Shown piece by piece: positions 33,266-44,600 of a DNA stretch of 64,000 nucleotides; within the stretch, counting starts at the first letter, position 1; every line of letters starts with the position of its first letter. The notes beneath the pieces are model-generated. The model was given only the letters and a program-made list of their open reading frames with translations, had not been told where the DNA came from and ran no database searches. The DNA lies in contig NC_088313.1 in the NCBI RefSeq assembly GCF_910592395.1, positions 14,276,437 to 14,340,436 of the forward strand, written 5' to 3'. This DNA is from Lineus longissimus. Lineage: Eukaryota > Nemertea > Pilidiophora > Heteronemertea > Lineidae. The translations under genes were made by a program, and so were the position numbers.

Positions 33266-36200
33266 ATGGACAGTCAACAGGGTAAGAAAGATCGGTTAAT
33301 TTGTTATCCGACAATAAGAAGGTGACTTGCGTGTACAGATTATGTTCGAAATTAGAACAGGCCGCCCATGAATCCATTGAATGCATATCTATTTGATGAT
33401 AACACATTTTCCTTCAAATATTTTATTCCTTGTCATACAGCAGATCTTTTCCTTCTCTCCTGATACTTGTTTAGAACAACTTTTGACTTCGAACACGGAT
33501 TGTAAATTTTGTCTGCCATTCATTCAAGTCAGACAGACACAAAGGGCACCAACCAAGCTGTCAGCTGCTTCATGGAATAACACATGAAGTGCTCCCACCT
33601 GCAGTTTGTCCTTCAATAACAATTTCTTGGATATGTTTCAGAACTCCTGAAGCAGAAACTCCAAATGTGGAGAGAAGCTAAGACGAAACCTGGAATCGCT
33701 AGCAGTAAGCCCGGCAGACAAAAGCCTGTAAAAGGGAACTTTCTAGAGAACTCTAGACCTGTGATCGCTGGCAGCAAGCAAGCTGGAAAGAAGCCCATTC
33801 TTAGAGGGACTCAGCTGGGGAACTCGCTGCCTACACTTGGAACCCAACATCTTATAAAACCAATTGAGAGAATGAATCTCAACAAAAGCAAAACTTTGGG
33901 ACGGACTCAGAAATCTTTTCCAGCAAAGAAACCTGTCCAACCGAAACAAGATCTGAAACAAAAGATAAAGTTACCAGCAACAACGATGGTACAAATTCAG
34001 GGTAAAGAACACCTCGGGACTGACGTACTCAAAACTCAAATGATGACAGGAAATATCCCCAAGGCTCTTCCTTCAGCGACTGTGAGGTCAAACGCGATGA
34101 ATGCCAAAGGCATCAAAAGACTTTCGAGGAATTTTACAGCGATAAACAAAGTTAACCAAAACGTGAGGGGAAAAGTTCAGTCAGCCTGTGAAGGTATCAC
34201 CATGAAGCGGGCAGCGCCTATGAGGTATGAGTTCTTTTGTGAATCGAGTTTGTTTTTATCGGTGTCCTGACATTAATGTAAACCAAAAAAGATTTGCTTG
34301 CCTTTTATTTTCGCGAAAACATATGGCAACGAAAAAGAAAATCTTTTTGATTGAAAATTACTGTTACGGCGTTGTCAAAAATGCTAAATGGCATTATGGC
34401 TAGGGCGTCGGGTTCATAATCAAGAGGCTGTGGGTTCAACTCTCGGAAGGATCACTACTGTTTCTTCTTTATTTCCTTGAGCAAGACACACAACCCTAAT
34501 GCAAATTGCTTTGTCCTTTGAATGAGACATAAAAGCGAGGTTCCTTGTATGAAGTGTTTTTATGGTTCTTTCATGATCTGGTTTTTAGTTTTAAGTAGAT
34601 GTGTTTTACTTGCCAAATTTTCACTGCCCAGGCAACCCAGCAAGATGGTTTTACCTCAATTGCACCTCAGCATGTAGTTCTCTTTTTGTCTTCAATACTC
34701 TTACTTTGGATGATTCCGGTGTATCTTCAGAGACAGACTAAAGTCATGGCGGGAGAAGAAAGAAATGAATAAAGTCAAAACAGCTGAAAGGTATGTTCAC
34801 TTGTCGGTTTAGGAAAAAATTGGGTAAAACAAACAAAAATTTCTCAAATTAAGTTATTTTCAGTTAGGATTTGCATCCTTGGCAATTATTTGAAAATTTG
34901 TTGTCATTTTTCCACTTCAGACCTAAAGTCCCTGAAAATAAACTCACCAAATCAATCGGTAGGCCACACCCAAGCTCGTTTGTGGCCTCGTCCAAAAAAT
35001 TAAACAACATCATCCAGTCGTACGTCTCATCAGATAAGAAGTCACAAGAAAATGGTAACAAGACGCCAAAAACTCCAAGCAACCCCAGGCGAGCAAAACG
35101 ACCGTTGAACTTCTCCACAAATGAAGCAAGTGCCAAACGAGCGAGACATTTGAGTATTTCGAAATCTGTGTCGAGATTAGCGGATACGCCTGGGACGCCC
35201 AACCCACGTGCCTCAGGCAGAACTCCACGGAGAACGCCAAAGAATGCCATGGAAGACGAACAACACCATATGCGGTAAATATTTTCTACTGCAGCCAACG
35301 ACGTGGCCCTGTCATTTGTCCAAAACGACCAGGGTGGCAGCTGGTACACGGTTACACAAGGCCTTGTTTGACCGCAATTGCAATCGGCAGCAAGAACTGG
35401 TTTTAACTGCTACTGAAACTAAGATACGTGTAAGATTCAACCTTGATGAGTAGTTACATGTAGCTGGCTTTGGCGATCGCCCTGCAGACTTTAGCTCATA
35501 AAATGTATTTGAATACAACTTGAGAAACCTTTACTTGAGAAACGCGAGTCATCTCTATCATTTTTTGATTACAGTGAGAAACTTGAATCATGGCTGAAGG
35601 CGCATGGCAAGACCCCTGAACGACATCGCCACGCCACTTGTTACCACGGTGCTTGTGAAGAGCCCTGGAGGGATCCGGTTCAGTTAGCAAGTCCTGGATT
35701 GGACGAGTGTCAGCTGGCCAGGCAGGTAAGAGTAAAAATGAGAACCTGTATTCTGATCAAACCCTTAGGACTAGGAGGTTGCGCTGTGATTCATTATGTA
35801 TGTAGCTTGTTACCATGGTTCATGCAAAGAGGCCTAGAGAAACCCAGATCAGTTTGGATATTGACCCAAGCAAGTTTGTCCCAAATAGAGAGGTTCTACT
35901 GTATATTCCTGTTATTGTTTTCTCCAGAAAACCGTGCTTGATCATGAGGATATAGCGAGGGAGGTGAAGAAACATATTGGGACATGCATGGAAAAATATC
36001 AAGAGGTGAGTTGTTCTTCTTAAAAATTATCAAGGATAAAATTGTACAATGGTAGCCAAGATGGAGACCATCGGCTTCGTCACGTTCCTCGGCATTTTTC
36101 CGTCCTAGAACTACAGTCTTCAAATGTACACAATGTATAGATGAATCTTGTTACATCGCACAGTATATAGAGCGCTGCATAAGAAATTAACTTTCCTTTT

Positions 36201-37540
36201 TTAGTCATGAAAACTTCCAATCTTTTTCAGGGAGTCCTAGCTGAGACGGTGCTGTTGGAACTGGAAAGTCGCGTGGGCCAAGTCTCGAGTGGACGCACCG
36301 TCTCTTCCTATTGGCTGTGTAAAGCCCGGCTGATGGAGGATCTTGGGAATGATGCACAGACGGTGGAGGTCTACGACGAAGCGATGAAGTCTGGAGCAGA
36401 GGTATGTATTTTCCCCCCGGTTTTTAAAACCTGGAACAGTTTTTAGAACTGAGAACTTTGGAATGAGAGATACAGGTGTTCATCCTCATTTTCAAATTAA
36501 TCTTACCACTTTCCTTACAGCCCAAGATGGACATTCTCAAGGCGCTGCACAACTTCACAACGCGGCTACTCCAGTTCGACATGGAGGGTGACAAGGACCA
36601 TGATGCCAAGCGGAAGGCGCAGACGGAGAAAAAGAAGCCTCGTCGCTCCGTCAGAATAATGGAGGTGCCGCTGACGATGCCCAAGAAGATGTCTCGTGTC
36701 CAGCATCAGGTGGATGAAGACAATATCATCAATTCTTCGGCGGTTAAGTTCTCTGTGTCTTCGTGTACACCGCTCATGAAAAAGTAAGTTGTAATCTCAA
36801 CCTAGAGAATCAGTGTCCTATTGTTTGCAGAGATAACCATCTTATTGACATGGGGAAAACCATGCCAAACTCCCAGTGCTGGTGTTTGGGCATTCTGTCT
36901 CTGCCCCGCTGCCCTATTGCCCATTTCTATGCAAGATGCTGCTACTATAATAAGGCATCGCCTCAAATTGGATGGTGCGTCTACAGGGAACCCCAAGGGT
37001 TTATAAGGACAATTATTGAAATGAGGTGGGAGACTGGCCCGTTTAACCCTGGTCAGACACCAGCCTAGGAGAGAAAACTCTGAAGTCGAACTGGGTATTC
37101 TGGGCTCGTTAGCCCGGCAAACGCAACCAGTCGAGGACCCGTAAACTCTGATATAAAACGTGACCAAAGATGGAGCCTCTGGCCATACCGGCATCTAACC
37201 GGATTCGCACCGAACAATGACGAAATGCCCCTGTCTCGGTCTTTATCTCATTCGACTCTTTCTATTTTATCATTCCAGTTTGAGGTTAAATGACGACGAC
37301 AACAGTCCGAAATGTTACGTCGTCACACCGGTCCGCCGATCGACCCGGAAGAGTTTTACAGATCTTCCACGGATGCTACAAGATCACGACGAGGTGATTG
37401 ATAATCTCGATGATCTTTCCGACCACAAGAAGAACAAGATGCTCTATAACGACAACCGGAACTTGAGCGAGAAGTTAGATTTCGATTCGGAGGATGAGGA
37501 GGAGGAGGGAAGCAGTGGTGATGCAGAAAAGGAGAATTAA
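33266..37540 (+). CDS. CKAP2: CKAP2-family mitotic spindle protein
   Basis: Nine exons join in frame: 33266-33281, 33642-34224, 34731-34790, 34921-35274, 35575-35725, 35928-36005, 36231-36401, 36521-36783, 37279-37540 (645 aa). The N-terminal half is Lys/Ser/Pro-rich and basic, as expected of a disordered microtubule binder. Two short helices with RLKSWREKK and KLESWLKAHGKTPER resemble the W-K-G motif of CKAP2. Exons 6-7 form a helical region (YWLCKARLMEDLG, then VYDEAMKSGAE) like the CKAP2 C-terminal domain. The end has the family signature AVKFSVSSCTPLMK, then VVTPVRRSTRKSF, then LPRMLQDHDEVIDNLDDL. CKAP2 proteins nucleate and stabilise spindle microtubules and are destroyed by APC/C-Cdh1. 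A KEN tripeptide forms the last three residues here. I cannot separate CKAP2 from CKAP2L; an invertebrate gene may be ancestral to both. Confidence 0.85.
34385..34557 (+). repeat. tRNA-derived SINE in CKAP2 intron 2
   Basis: The head has an A-box-like TGGCTAGGGCGTCGGGTTC from 34397 and a B box GGGTTCAACTC at 34432-34442. It is followed by the body motif CCTTGAGCAAGACAC and TTGCTTTGTCC, common in SINEs of marine invertebrates. The anticodon arm is not tRNA-like, so it is not a functional tRNA gene. Confidence 0.65.
35878..35901. mobile_element. Terminal fragment of CAGTRGAACC MITE next to a CKAP2 acceptor
   Basis: GTCCCAAATAGAGAGGTTCT followed by ACTG is the end of the MITE family, followed by TA. 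Only 26 nt separate it from the first base of the CKAP2 exon at 35928. The rest of the element has decayed. Confidence 0.5.
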
Positions 37541-38397
37541 CATTTTGTTATAGCGGACGATCAATTAAGAGTATTACAGCGTCACTTTCAGACAAAAATA
37601 ATGGTGTTGGTCTGGTCTTGGCATTCAAAGCATTTTGTTTAGTAAAGTCTGGACATGTGTTCTAAAACACCTTTTTGTTGCATTGTAGTTTTTAAAAAAC
37701 TAAGGTTCACACCAAGTGACATTGTGGTGCTGATAGTCTATAGTTGTCACTTTGATACGTGTTAGCAAGTATCGATTAGATTTCTTTAATCCATACAAGG
37801 GTTTATTTGTTAAACTATATTTCGTACTTACCGGTACTCCAGTACATTTTAATCTTGATACTATGTAAAATTTTGGACTTAAGATCCATTTTAATTTATC
37901 TATAATATTTTCATGGACATGAATTTTGAACAATTTGCAGTTTTAGTGATATAAAACTGGTCTAAAGTTGACTTGAAATGCTGGCGTTTACTTTCAGCCA
38001 TCCTGGCAGTTTTTCAAGTACATGTACGCTGGAAAGTTCAATCAATTTGCTGAATTCAAATTTACTGTTTACTGTCTCACCATTGTCAACAACGGCTTCT
38101 CAAGATGTTCATGTCCGATCACGCAACTTCCGATCAGGAGACTACTTTGTTCACTTCTGGAAGACGTGTACTATCACTGCAGTGATATCAATACATGTAA
38201 TGTGTTGAAGATAAATCAGCTTTGTGTATTCTAACCTAGGCTTTCTGAAACATCGTATAAGCACATATTTTCTACTTTCATAGACTACATTAATGTATGA
38301 ACTGGCACTTGGTATAATTAAAAATCCACAGTGTGTATCAAAGAAATACTTTCTTTTTTTTCTTCTTGTGAGCACCTTATCAAGTCTTGATTGACGA

Positions 38398-38505
38398 TTG
38401 AATAGAGAAGAATACTGGCCAAAGGACGATACCCTGAACACAAAGCTCTGGTGCACTGTTGTGGAATTCTCAAGGACAGCCGACTTCATTACCGAAACTG
38501 GTCTG
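38398..38505 (+). pseudogene. Non-LTR retrotransposon RNase H C-terminus relic
   Basis: The translation EEYWPKDDTLNTKLW followed by SRTADFITETGLI aligns by eye with the relic at 55704-55907 (TWPYG, TKLWG, TARFIRDIGL). The tryptophan-proline, KLW and TADFI-TGL blocks are in the same order. Only the last 35 or so codons remain, and the normal stop after GL-I/V is missing because the frame continues by chance. Confidence 0.6.
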
Positions 38506-39151
38506 ATTCTGATTGCCTTTATCACAAGCGGAAAGATCCTTAGCCCTGTGATGCTCACGAATAGGGGCATCTTCATCAGTTCCTCGTCACCTCGTACCAA
38601 GCCAGTGTCTCCACCTGGCAAAGTTACAATCCGGACGCAGTGGACCAGCCTGTCCTTAGAAGATCAGGGCGTAGGGCATGTAGGATTTGAGGCCAAGTAG
38701 TTTGGAACAGTACATTCTGCTTGGGAGTCCCTGCGAGCCTAACGGCTACGCTGGCAGGAGCCATGTGGCGGGTTTAACCATGCCAGACAAGTCTAAGGCA
38801 TGGGTCCTGACCGATGTTGGATCCAAGCTTTAGTGATAACGCTTCAAGGAAGCAGCCCCTCCACATCTACCAGGCGGCTATGGGCAAACAACTCGTTCCA
38901 TCACTGTACAGAGGACAGAAATGAGAATCAGAACTATTGGAATATGTTTGAGGTAGCCACCAGGTGAGGTGATTTCACTTATGTTCGATGTCGCGGAGTG
39001 GTCTTAGTGAAGATGGAAGCTGCCTGTGACAAAACCCAATGGCCAAGGTCCCTCGCACTTTTGATTGCTTCAACCTTCAAGTTGCACTGAAGTAAGTGAG
39101 TTGGAGAAGAAAAATTCAGGAAATACACAGAACAACAAATAACAAAATAGT

Positions 39152-39157
39152 TTTATT
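39152..39157 (-). terminator. Possible polyadenylation signal of SFR1
   Basis: AATAAA on the minus strand, 320 nt past the SFR1 stop codon. Plausible but unverified. Confidence 0.35.
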
Positions 39158-39476
39158 GGTATCACATACCTTTTGGTTCTTAACAGGCAAATTTTTATCA
39201 GTTTTAATAACAATAGGAGACTGTCTGTACAGAAAAATTACCGGTAAAGCAAATGATGTCACACAGTCGGTACAGCTTTTGGGTATTCAAGGATTCCCTC
39301 CCCTTTCATAGAAATTGACACAGGGCGTTCTAAAGACTATATAAGCAGCTTGTTCCAGCACCAAGCTGATCCAGGGGGTACTGGAAACCACCAGGCTGTG
39401 AAACCCAGCAGTTTGGCGAGTCCAAAATGTTCTAAACAAAGAAGTAACGAATTCCGGAAGACAAGTTAGGTCCAAA

Positions 39477-40621
39477 TCACGTTGGCAAAAATGTCTCCTC
39501 CTCTTGATTAAATCCAATGAATTTATAATCAAGATGCAAGTGGTCTATGAGTTCTTTCAACGACGGCTTTGGATCATTTGTGATATCGACCAATTCTTGC
39601 AGTGCATCTTGGGATACGGTTCGCCACTTGTCGATAAGTACTTGGAGCTCCGTCAGGTCATTCTGGAAATAGAAGGTACAATCAGGAGTATTATTACTGG
39701 CTAAAGCACAAGTCTGATCAAGAATTAAAAACAGTCTTATGCAGGTGCACATAGTTTATCAAAATGAGCATGTTTGTCAATTCAGTTGAATCATTCACTA
39801 TCACAGTATCAGAGTTTATAGTCATCCTCGAACTCACAACCTTACGATCACACGTCAGATGCTCTTGACTGTGCCACAGCACTCCCCACTTCATTACCAA
39901 GAAAAGAACCTACCTTAGCCCGATACATCTTCACCATATTTAATTTCCGCAGCAGTTCTTCTTTCCGATTGAGGCGTGTCAATAACGCCGTCCTTTGTTT
40001 CTTCAACTGATCAACATTGTCGACAGGACAGGGGAGGCTGCCTGGATCCACGACTTTACCAGCCATGTCACTGTCTATCATATCAGTGGGAGAAGATGCT
40101 GGTTTGCTGATGTTTGGAAACCCCCGAGTATTGACACTTGAGATATTTGGTGAGACACATGGTCTCTTTGCACTAGAGTTGTTAGGAGACACTGATCTCT
40201 TTGCACTAGAGTTGTAGGTATTCGCTTGAGCGTCTTTTTGAACATACTTTATTGTCCTCACAATCGGAGAAGTCTTTGATACTCTCCCTGACAAATTACC
40301 TAGCTCCAATTCTGACGTATCCTGTGAACGAGGTTGTGAATCCAGTCTCTCCTCGCAGTATGAATCGGCTTGCGAGTCCCAACATCCCAGATCAAGCGCC
40401 TCCGCCACATCTACATTCAAGGACTGTCCTCTGGTTTGCAAAGACGCACATTCAAACTCTTCAGATAACTGGCAGTCCCCAATCTGTTGGCTGCTCTCAG
40501 AATCATGGGCATTGCCTTTTTCTTCTTCAACATGACATTGTCTTTTACTATTACTAGCGATGACTGGGGATGAATAAACACGTCCGATGCGCTTTAGCCT
40601 CTCCTTCAACGCTCGACTCAT
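39477..40621 (-). CDS. SFR1: SFR1, SWI5-dependent recombination repair protein 1
   Basis: Two exons on the minus strand: 40621-39914 and 39662-39477, giving 297 aa from the ATG at 40621. The exon opens at 40630 after an acceptor, and more coding sequence or a 5' UTR exon may lie upstream. Residues 1-10 (MSRALKERLK) match the conserved N-terminal block of SFR1. The middle is low-complexity with a NSSAKR-VSPN repeat. The C-terminal third has the SFR1 signature: LLRKLNMVKMYRAK, NDLTELQVLIDKWR, LKELIDHLHLDYKFIGFN and EEETF. The single intron splits MYRAK|NDL. SFR1 pairs with SWI5 and stimulates strand exchange by RAD51 and, in meiosis, DMC1. It is transcribed away from NCAPH and towards CKAP2. 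Identity is strong from the C-terminus; the start is less certain. Confidence 0.88.
39825..39880 (-). repeat. tRNA-derived SINE head in SFR1 intron
   Basis: On the minus strand GTGGCACAGTCAAGAGCAT (A box region, about 39877-39858) is followed by GTTGTGAGTTCGAGGA (B box, 39838-39823). Spacing is that of a tRNA with a short variable arm, but the acceptor stem does not pair well. I take it as a SINE fragment. Confidence 0.5.
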
Positions 40622-40981
40622 TGGTCTTGCCTGAAACAATACAAAGAGGAAAGTTATCTTGTTTTTTAGTTTGGCTCTCGGAAGAATCAGCATTGTTTTG
40701 TCTTTTGTCTTTGTATCCTTGGGAGTGTACAGAACTCCTACCCGATTGTCGGATGCATGACAATTCTAAACTCGGACATATCAACAAGGTCCGTATATCA
40801 ATGGATTTTGGATAACATGTCACGCGTATCAGTTGATACGATTGTTATAAAACCATCTACCATATTCAAAATAATTCATAGCAATGAAAATGCTAAAGAG
40901 GGCGATTTATTGAGCATTGTTTGTCAAAAACGACATTTACAAATTTTGTAAATGCCGCCGATCTCGCCAAATCTCGGAACA

Positions 40982-41022
40982 ATTGGACTACTGCGAGATG
41001 TAAACGGCGGGACAACTTTGAA
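40982..41022. promoter_or_regulatory. CCAAT / E2F-like / CHR-like cluster between SFR1 and NCAPH
   Basis: Within 41 bp lie ATTGG (reverse CCAAT, 40982-40986), GGCGGGA (E2F/CDE-like, 41006-41012) and TTTGAA (CHR, 41017-41022). CDE and CHR elements close together recruit the DREAM complex in animal cell-cycle genes. The cluster sits between the divergent SFR1 and NCAPH genes and could serve both. Transcription starts are unknown. Confidence 0.4.
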
Positions 41023-41681
41023 TAAAAATATTTTAGAAATCGGTCAAATAAAACCATTTTATATGTAATATAGGAGATAAACACGTTTATTAAAGTAATA
41101 TCAAGTGAAAGTAAGGTATACTGCATGACTGAAATGATTTAATTTTAGTGAATATGGATTATTTGAGTGAGAAAACAGGAGCTTTTTGTTCCTAAATATT
41201 TGTGACATTCGGCTGGTGCAGTGCTTAGCATTACATTTACAGTACAATGCACACACTCACTGTGTACACGATGTATGTAAATGCACAGATAGGCCTACAT
41301 GCATGAGTTTTCTTTTTCCGTATAGGGACAACTGCGTGTCTAGCCTTGGTGTCCGTTAAAAAAGACCATAAAATGGGCTAAACTTTAGAATCCCCGATCG
41401 GAAATGACGTAGTTTGATCGCATTCAACTATAAATCCATTGAACAGTGGTGCTTTGGTTAGTCAACTGATGACCTTTTTTGGGGGTGTGATCGGGGATTG
41501 TAAACTCGTTCCATAAAATGTCCCACGTGGATGTGATCAGTGGAACAAACATAACTTCTATTCATTCTCGACAGCCACTCCCACTCCCTCCCAGTCCCAG
41601 TCCAGTTTACAACAAAGATAAGACAAGTCTTTTATTCTTTATAAATTCTCGCTATAAACTGAATCAACCTCTCTTTCAGAC

Positions 41682-44600
41682 ATGCCATTGTTATCGCCAG
41701 GGGCGTCAACAAGCACGTCCAGACTTACCCCAACCACTGCTCCAGAGTTCATCTCGCCATCAACCAGACGCCATGTTCCCCAGGCCCAGGGCCAGGTCTT
41801 TGCGTCACCCGCCTTGGTGTGTACAGAGGAGAATCCCGATGAAGCCGAGCGACGTGCCCGGCGGAGGTCAAGGGTCATGGAGCTGCAGAGGCAGCAGCTG
41901 ACGAGCCCTGGTACGCCACCTGGTGAGAGACGGCGTTCCACCCCTCTGAGTGGCCTGAGTAACACCCAACTTGCTGATCACTATGCCAGCTGTATCAAGT
42001 TGTCAACTGAGAATGTAAGTCAAGAAATATGAGTGATCTCTTTTCAGTGGTAATTTCTGGTATGGTCTGATGTCAAATATATTGAACCTACAGATGTGTA
42101 AATATAATCTGGTAAACACATTTCTAGGTCTAAAAATTGAATAAGTATATGCATCTGTTATGTTTTGTACTCAACATGGGGAGACCCTGTCATTGTATCA
42201 TCCTTGCTTCAGGTAAAGATTCTTAATCTCATCTTCTGATATTTTTTCTTCAGAAAATCAATGCCAAGAATGCGTTTGGTCTCCATCTGATTGACTACAT
42301 GTCCGAATTGATCAAGAAAAAAGAGATGAACAACTTCCAGGTGGCCAGTTCCACGCTCGATGCCAGCGCAAAGATCTACGCGGGGCGCGTTGACGCGGTC
42401 CATTCGGAGACATATAAGATGTTGGGAGGACTTGGTCGTGGAGCAGAGAAACAGGGTGGCGCTGGTAAAGGTAAGTGGAGCATTCCTGTTTATTGCTCAA
42501 CAAGGACTACAAGGGAAATTTCAAGAACTCTCTCAGCTAGCCAAAGAAAAATTACTACCAAAGTGGTACATTCAAAAACGGTGCACTGCCAAAACCAAAC
42601 AGTTAAAAATGGTACACTAGGAACTCGTGTGTTGGGCAATATTATCGGAAACATTTCGGTATATCTCCTACCATCGTGGGCAACAATCTTATAATGATGT
42701 TGTCGATTGCAGGTGACCAACATCAGGAAGCAGGATTTGAAGATGCTGAGGAAGCCAGTGAAATGGGTGATAAGAAAAAGAAGAAGAAAAGACGGGTAGG
42801 TCATTCTTCGTGCAAATCTTCAACGTTAAATCGCTCCAACTAAACTGTGAGTCAAGGTGCCTCATAGCCTATGGTTAACACTGTTGGCTACCATGCAAAG
42901 GGGCCCGGGGGAACCCAATCGTATCTCTGGGTGAATCGAAGAACTAATTTTACATATCAAAAAATGGGAAGTTGATTTTCAAAAACCAGGTTGTTGGGTC
43001 CCTTATAACAGTAATTCAACCTCAGAGATGAAGTCGGAAGGTTGCGCAATCTCCTCTTGCAAATTCCTTATCCAATCTAACTTGACCATTCGCATTTCAG
43101 ACCGGCAAGACTGTCGAGACAAATCTGAAGAATATAACGGTTAATAATTTCAACCTGGAATTCGAAGTCGACCCGCTCTTCCAGAAAACGTCCGCATCTT
43201 TTGATGAAGGAGGAACGAGTGGGCTGCTATTGAATCATCTGTGTTGTCTGGATAACTCCTCACAGCTTGCGTTGGATTCGGAGACGGTTGTGACGGGATT
43301 CCGGATGGACAGGACAGCGTCTGTCGAGGGACAGAAGCTATGCAGTGTCAAAGGTTTTCGAGGTAAAGTCCGCAATTGCTCTTCTCAATAGAGAGTTGCA
43401 GGGTGGAAATAGCGAGATTATGGAGATTTCATACTGTTTCCGAAGATGCCTCTAGTGTAGTAATAGAGTTGGTATACTCATGGCAAAGGTATCTGCCAAG
43501 GAAGTTTCTATGGTAGAACTGTTTTGTGACAGATATTAGTATATCGCAGCATTCAGGAAGATGTTTTTCAGCCAAGTCATTGCCCAACATTGATGATAAA
43601 ATTGTGGTACATGTATCTTACATCTAAGAAAAACTGAATTCCTTGATAACAAACGTTTTCATGTCTTCAGGTGTCCTCCAGGCAGCTAGTTCACAAGATA
43701 TCGAGATCTGCCCGCAGTTTGTGGATTTTACTTTTTCAAATTGGGACAAAAATAGCGACGTAAGTACATCTTGGTGACCAGTACTTGGAAAGTCGCATCA
43801 GCTACTGTTTACCCTTTGGTTACGCGACCACCAAATCAATTAAGATCAGTCTAGACAATCCTATTCCTACCAAGATCTGAGCTCCATGTCCCATCATCCT
43901 CCTGGACCTGTCTCTGGTGCTATTTTCAAAATATTTGCTCTGGAAACCTAATATGTCTCTGCTTAAAGTTACCATTGTCTGATGCACTTTGAGGGACACT
44001 ATAGGCAGCTGCTAGGTAGGCAAGATAAAGCTACACAATGTCGGCAATAGGGGGCTCTCCCATCTCACATCACGTCAAGTCTATTCATGCTGAGACAAGA
44101 CCACAATTGATTTTTTAAGCCTTTTCGCAGTTAAATTGTCAATGTTTGACCGCGACGCATCAAATAATGCGTGGTGTTGTGAATCTGAAATTTAGATTAT
44201 GTTATTCCGGACAGTCGGGCAAGTAAATGGTGAAAAATAAACTGGTGATTGACCACGGAAATTTTTTGATAATCGACAAATTAGACAGACTTTGATATTT
44301 CCACTCTTTTCAGCCAACTGGCAGAAAAAACTCAAAACACGCCCCCTATTACCCAATTAGCAAAATTCGAAATTAATTTTTTCATCAAATAATTTCTTTA
44401 TATCTGTAGACTTGCCACAACAAATATTTTTTCAATACCTCTCCAAATATGTACTTGAGAGTTAAAAACATGCACTCGTCTAATTGATAGGCCTCGACCC
44501 TCCAACCTATGAATATTCATTAGTGGTCTTGTCTCTGCTTGTACAACGAATAGATCAAGAGCTGAATCTTACATGTGCCCTTACAGTGCATATTAGTCAC

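Larger units (their letters stand above)
37541..39476. other. Intergenic region between convergent CKAP2 and SFR1
   Basis: The two genes end facing each other, so 3' UTRs lie here. It contains a retrotransposon relic at 38398-38505, a second copy of the CCGGACGCAGTGGACC motif at 38630-38650 that also occurs at 5395 and 53735, and the probable SFR1 poly(A) signal at 39152. The stretch 38700-38950 has unusually few stops in parts but matches nothing I recognise. Confidence 0.5.

Noticed and set aside
38700-38950. Moderately open GC-richer stretch after the retrotransposon relic
   Set aside because: I could not build a frame with a recognisable domain or splice sites. It may be retrotransposon-derived, but I cannot support that.
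41518-41901. 127-residue frame starting upstream of the NCAPH start
   Set aside because: It reads through the NCAPH first coding exon in the wrong frame. The NCAPH frame is fixed by the SRVMELQ and CIKLSTEN motifs.
42855-42905. tRNA-like segment in an NCAPH intron (AGCCTATGGTTAACAC...)
   Set aside because: Only an A-box-like stretch is convincing and the B box is degenerate. Too weak to list as a SINE.
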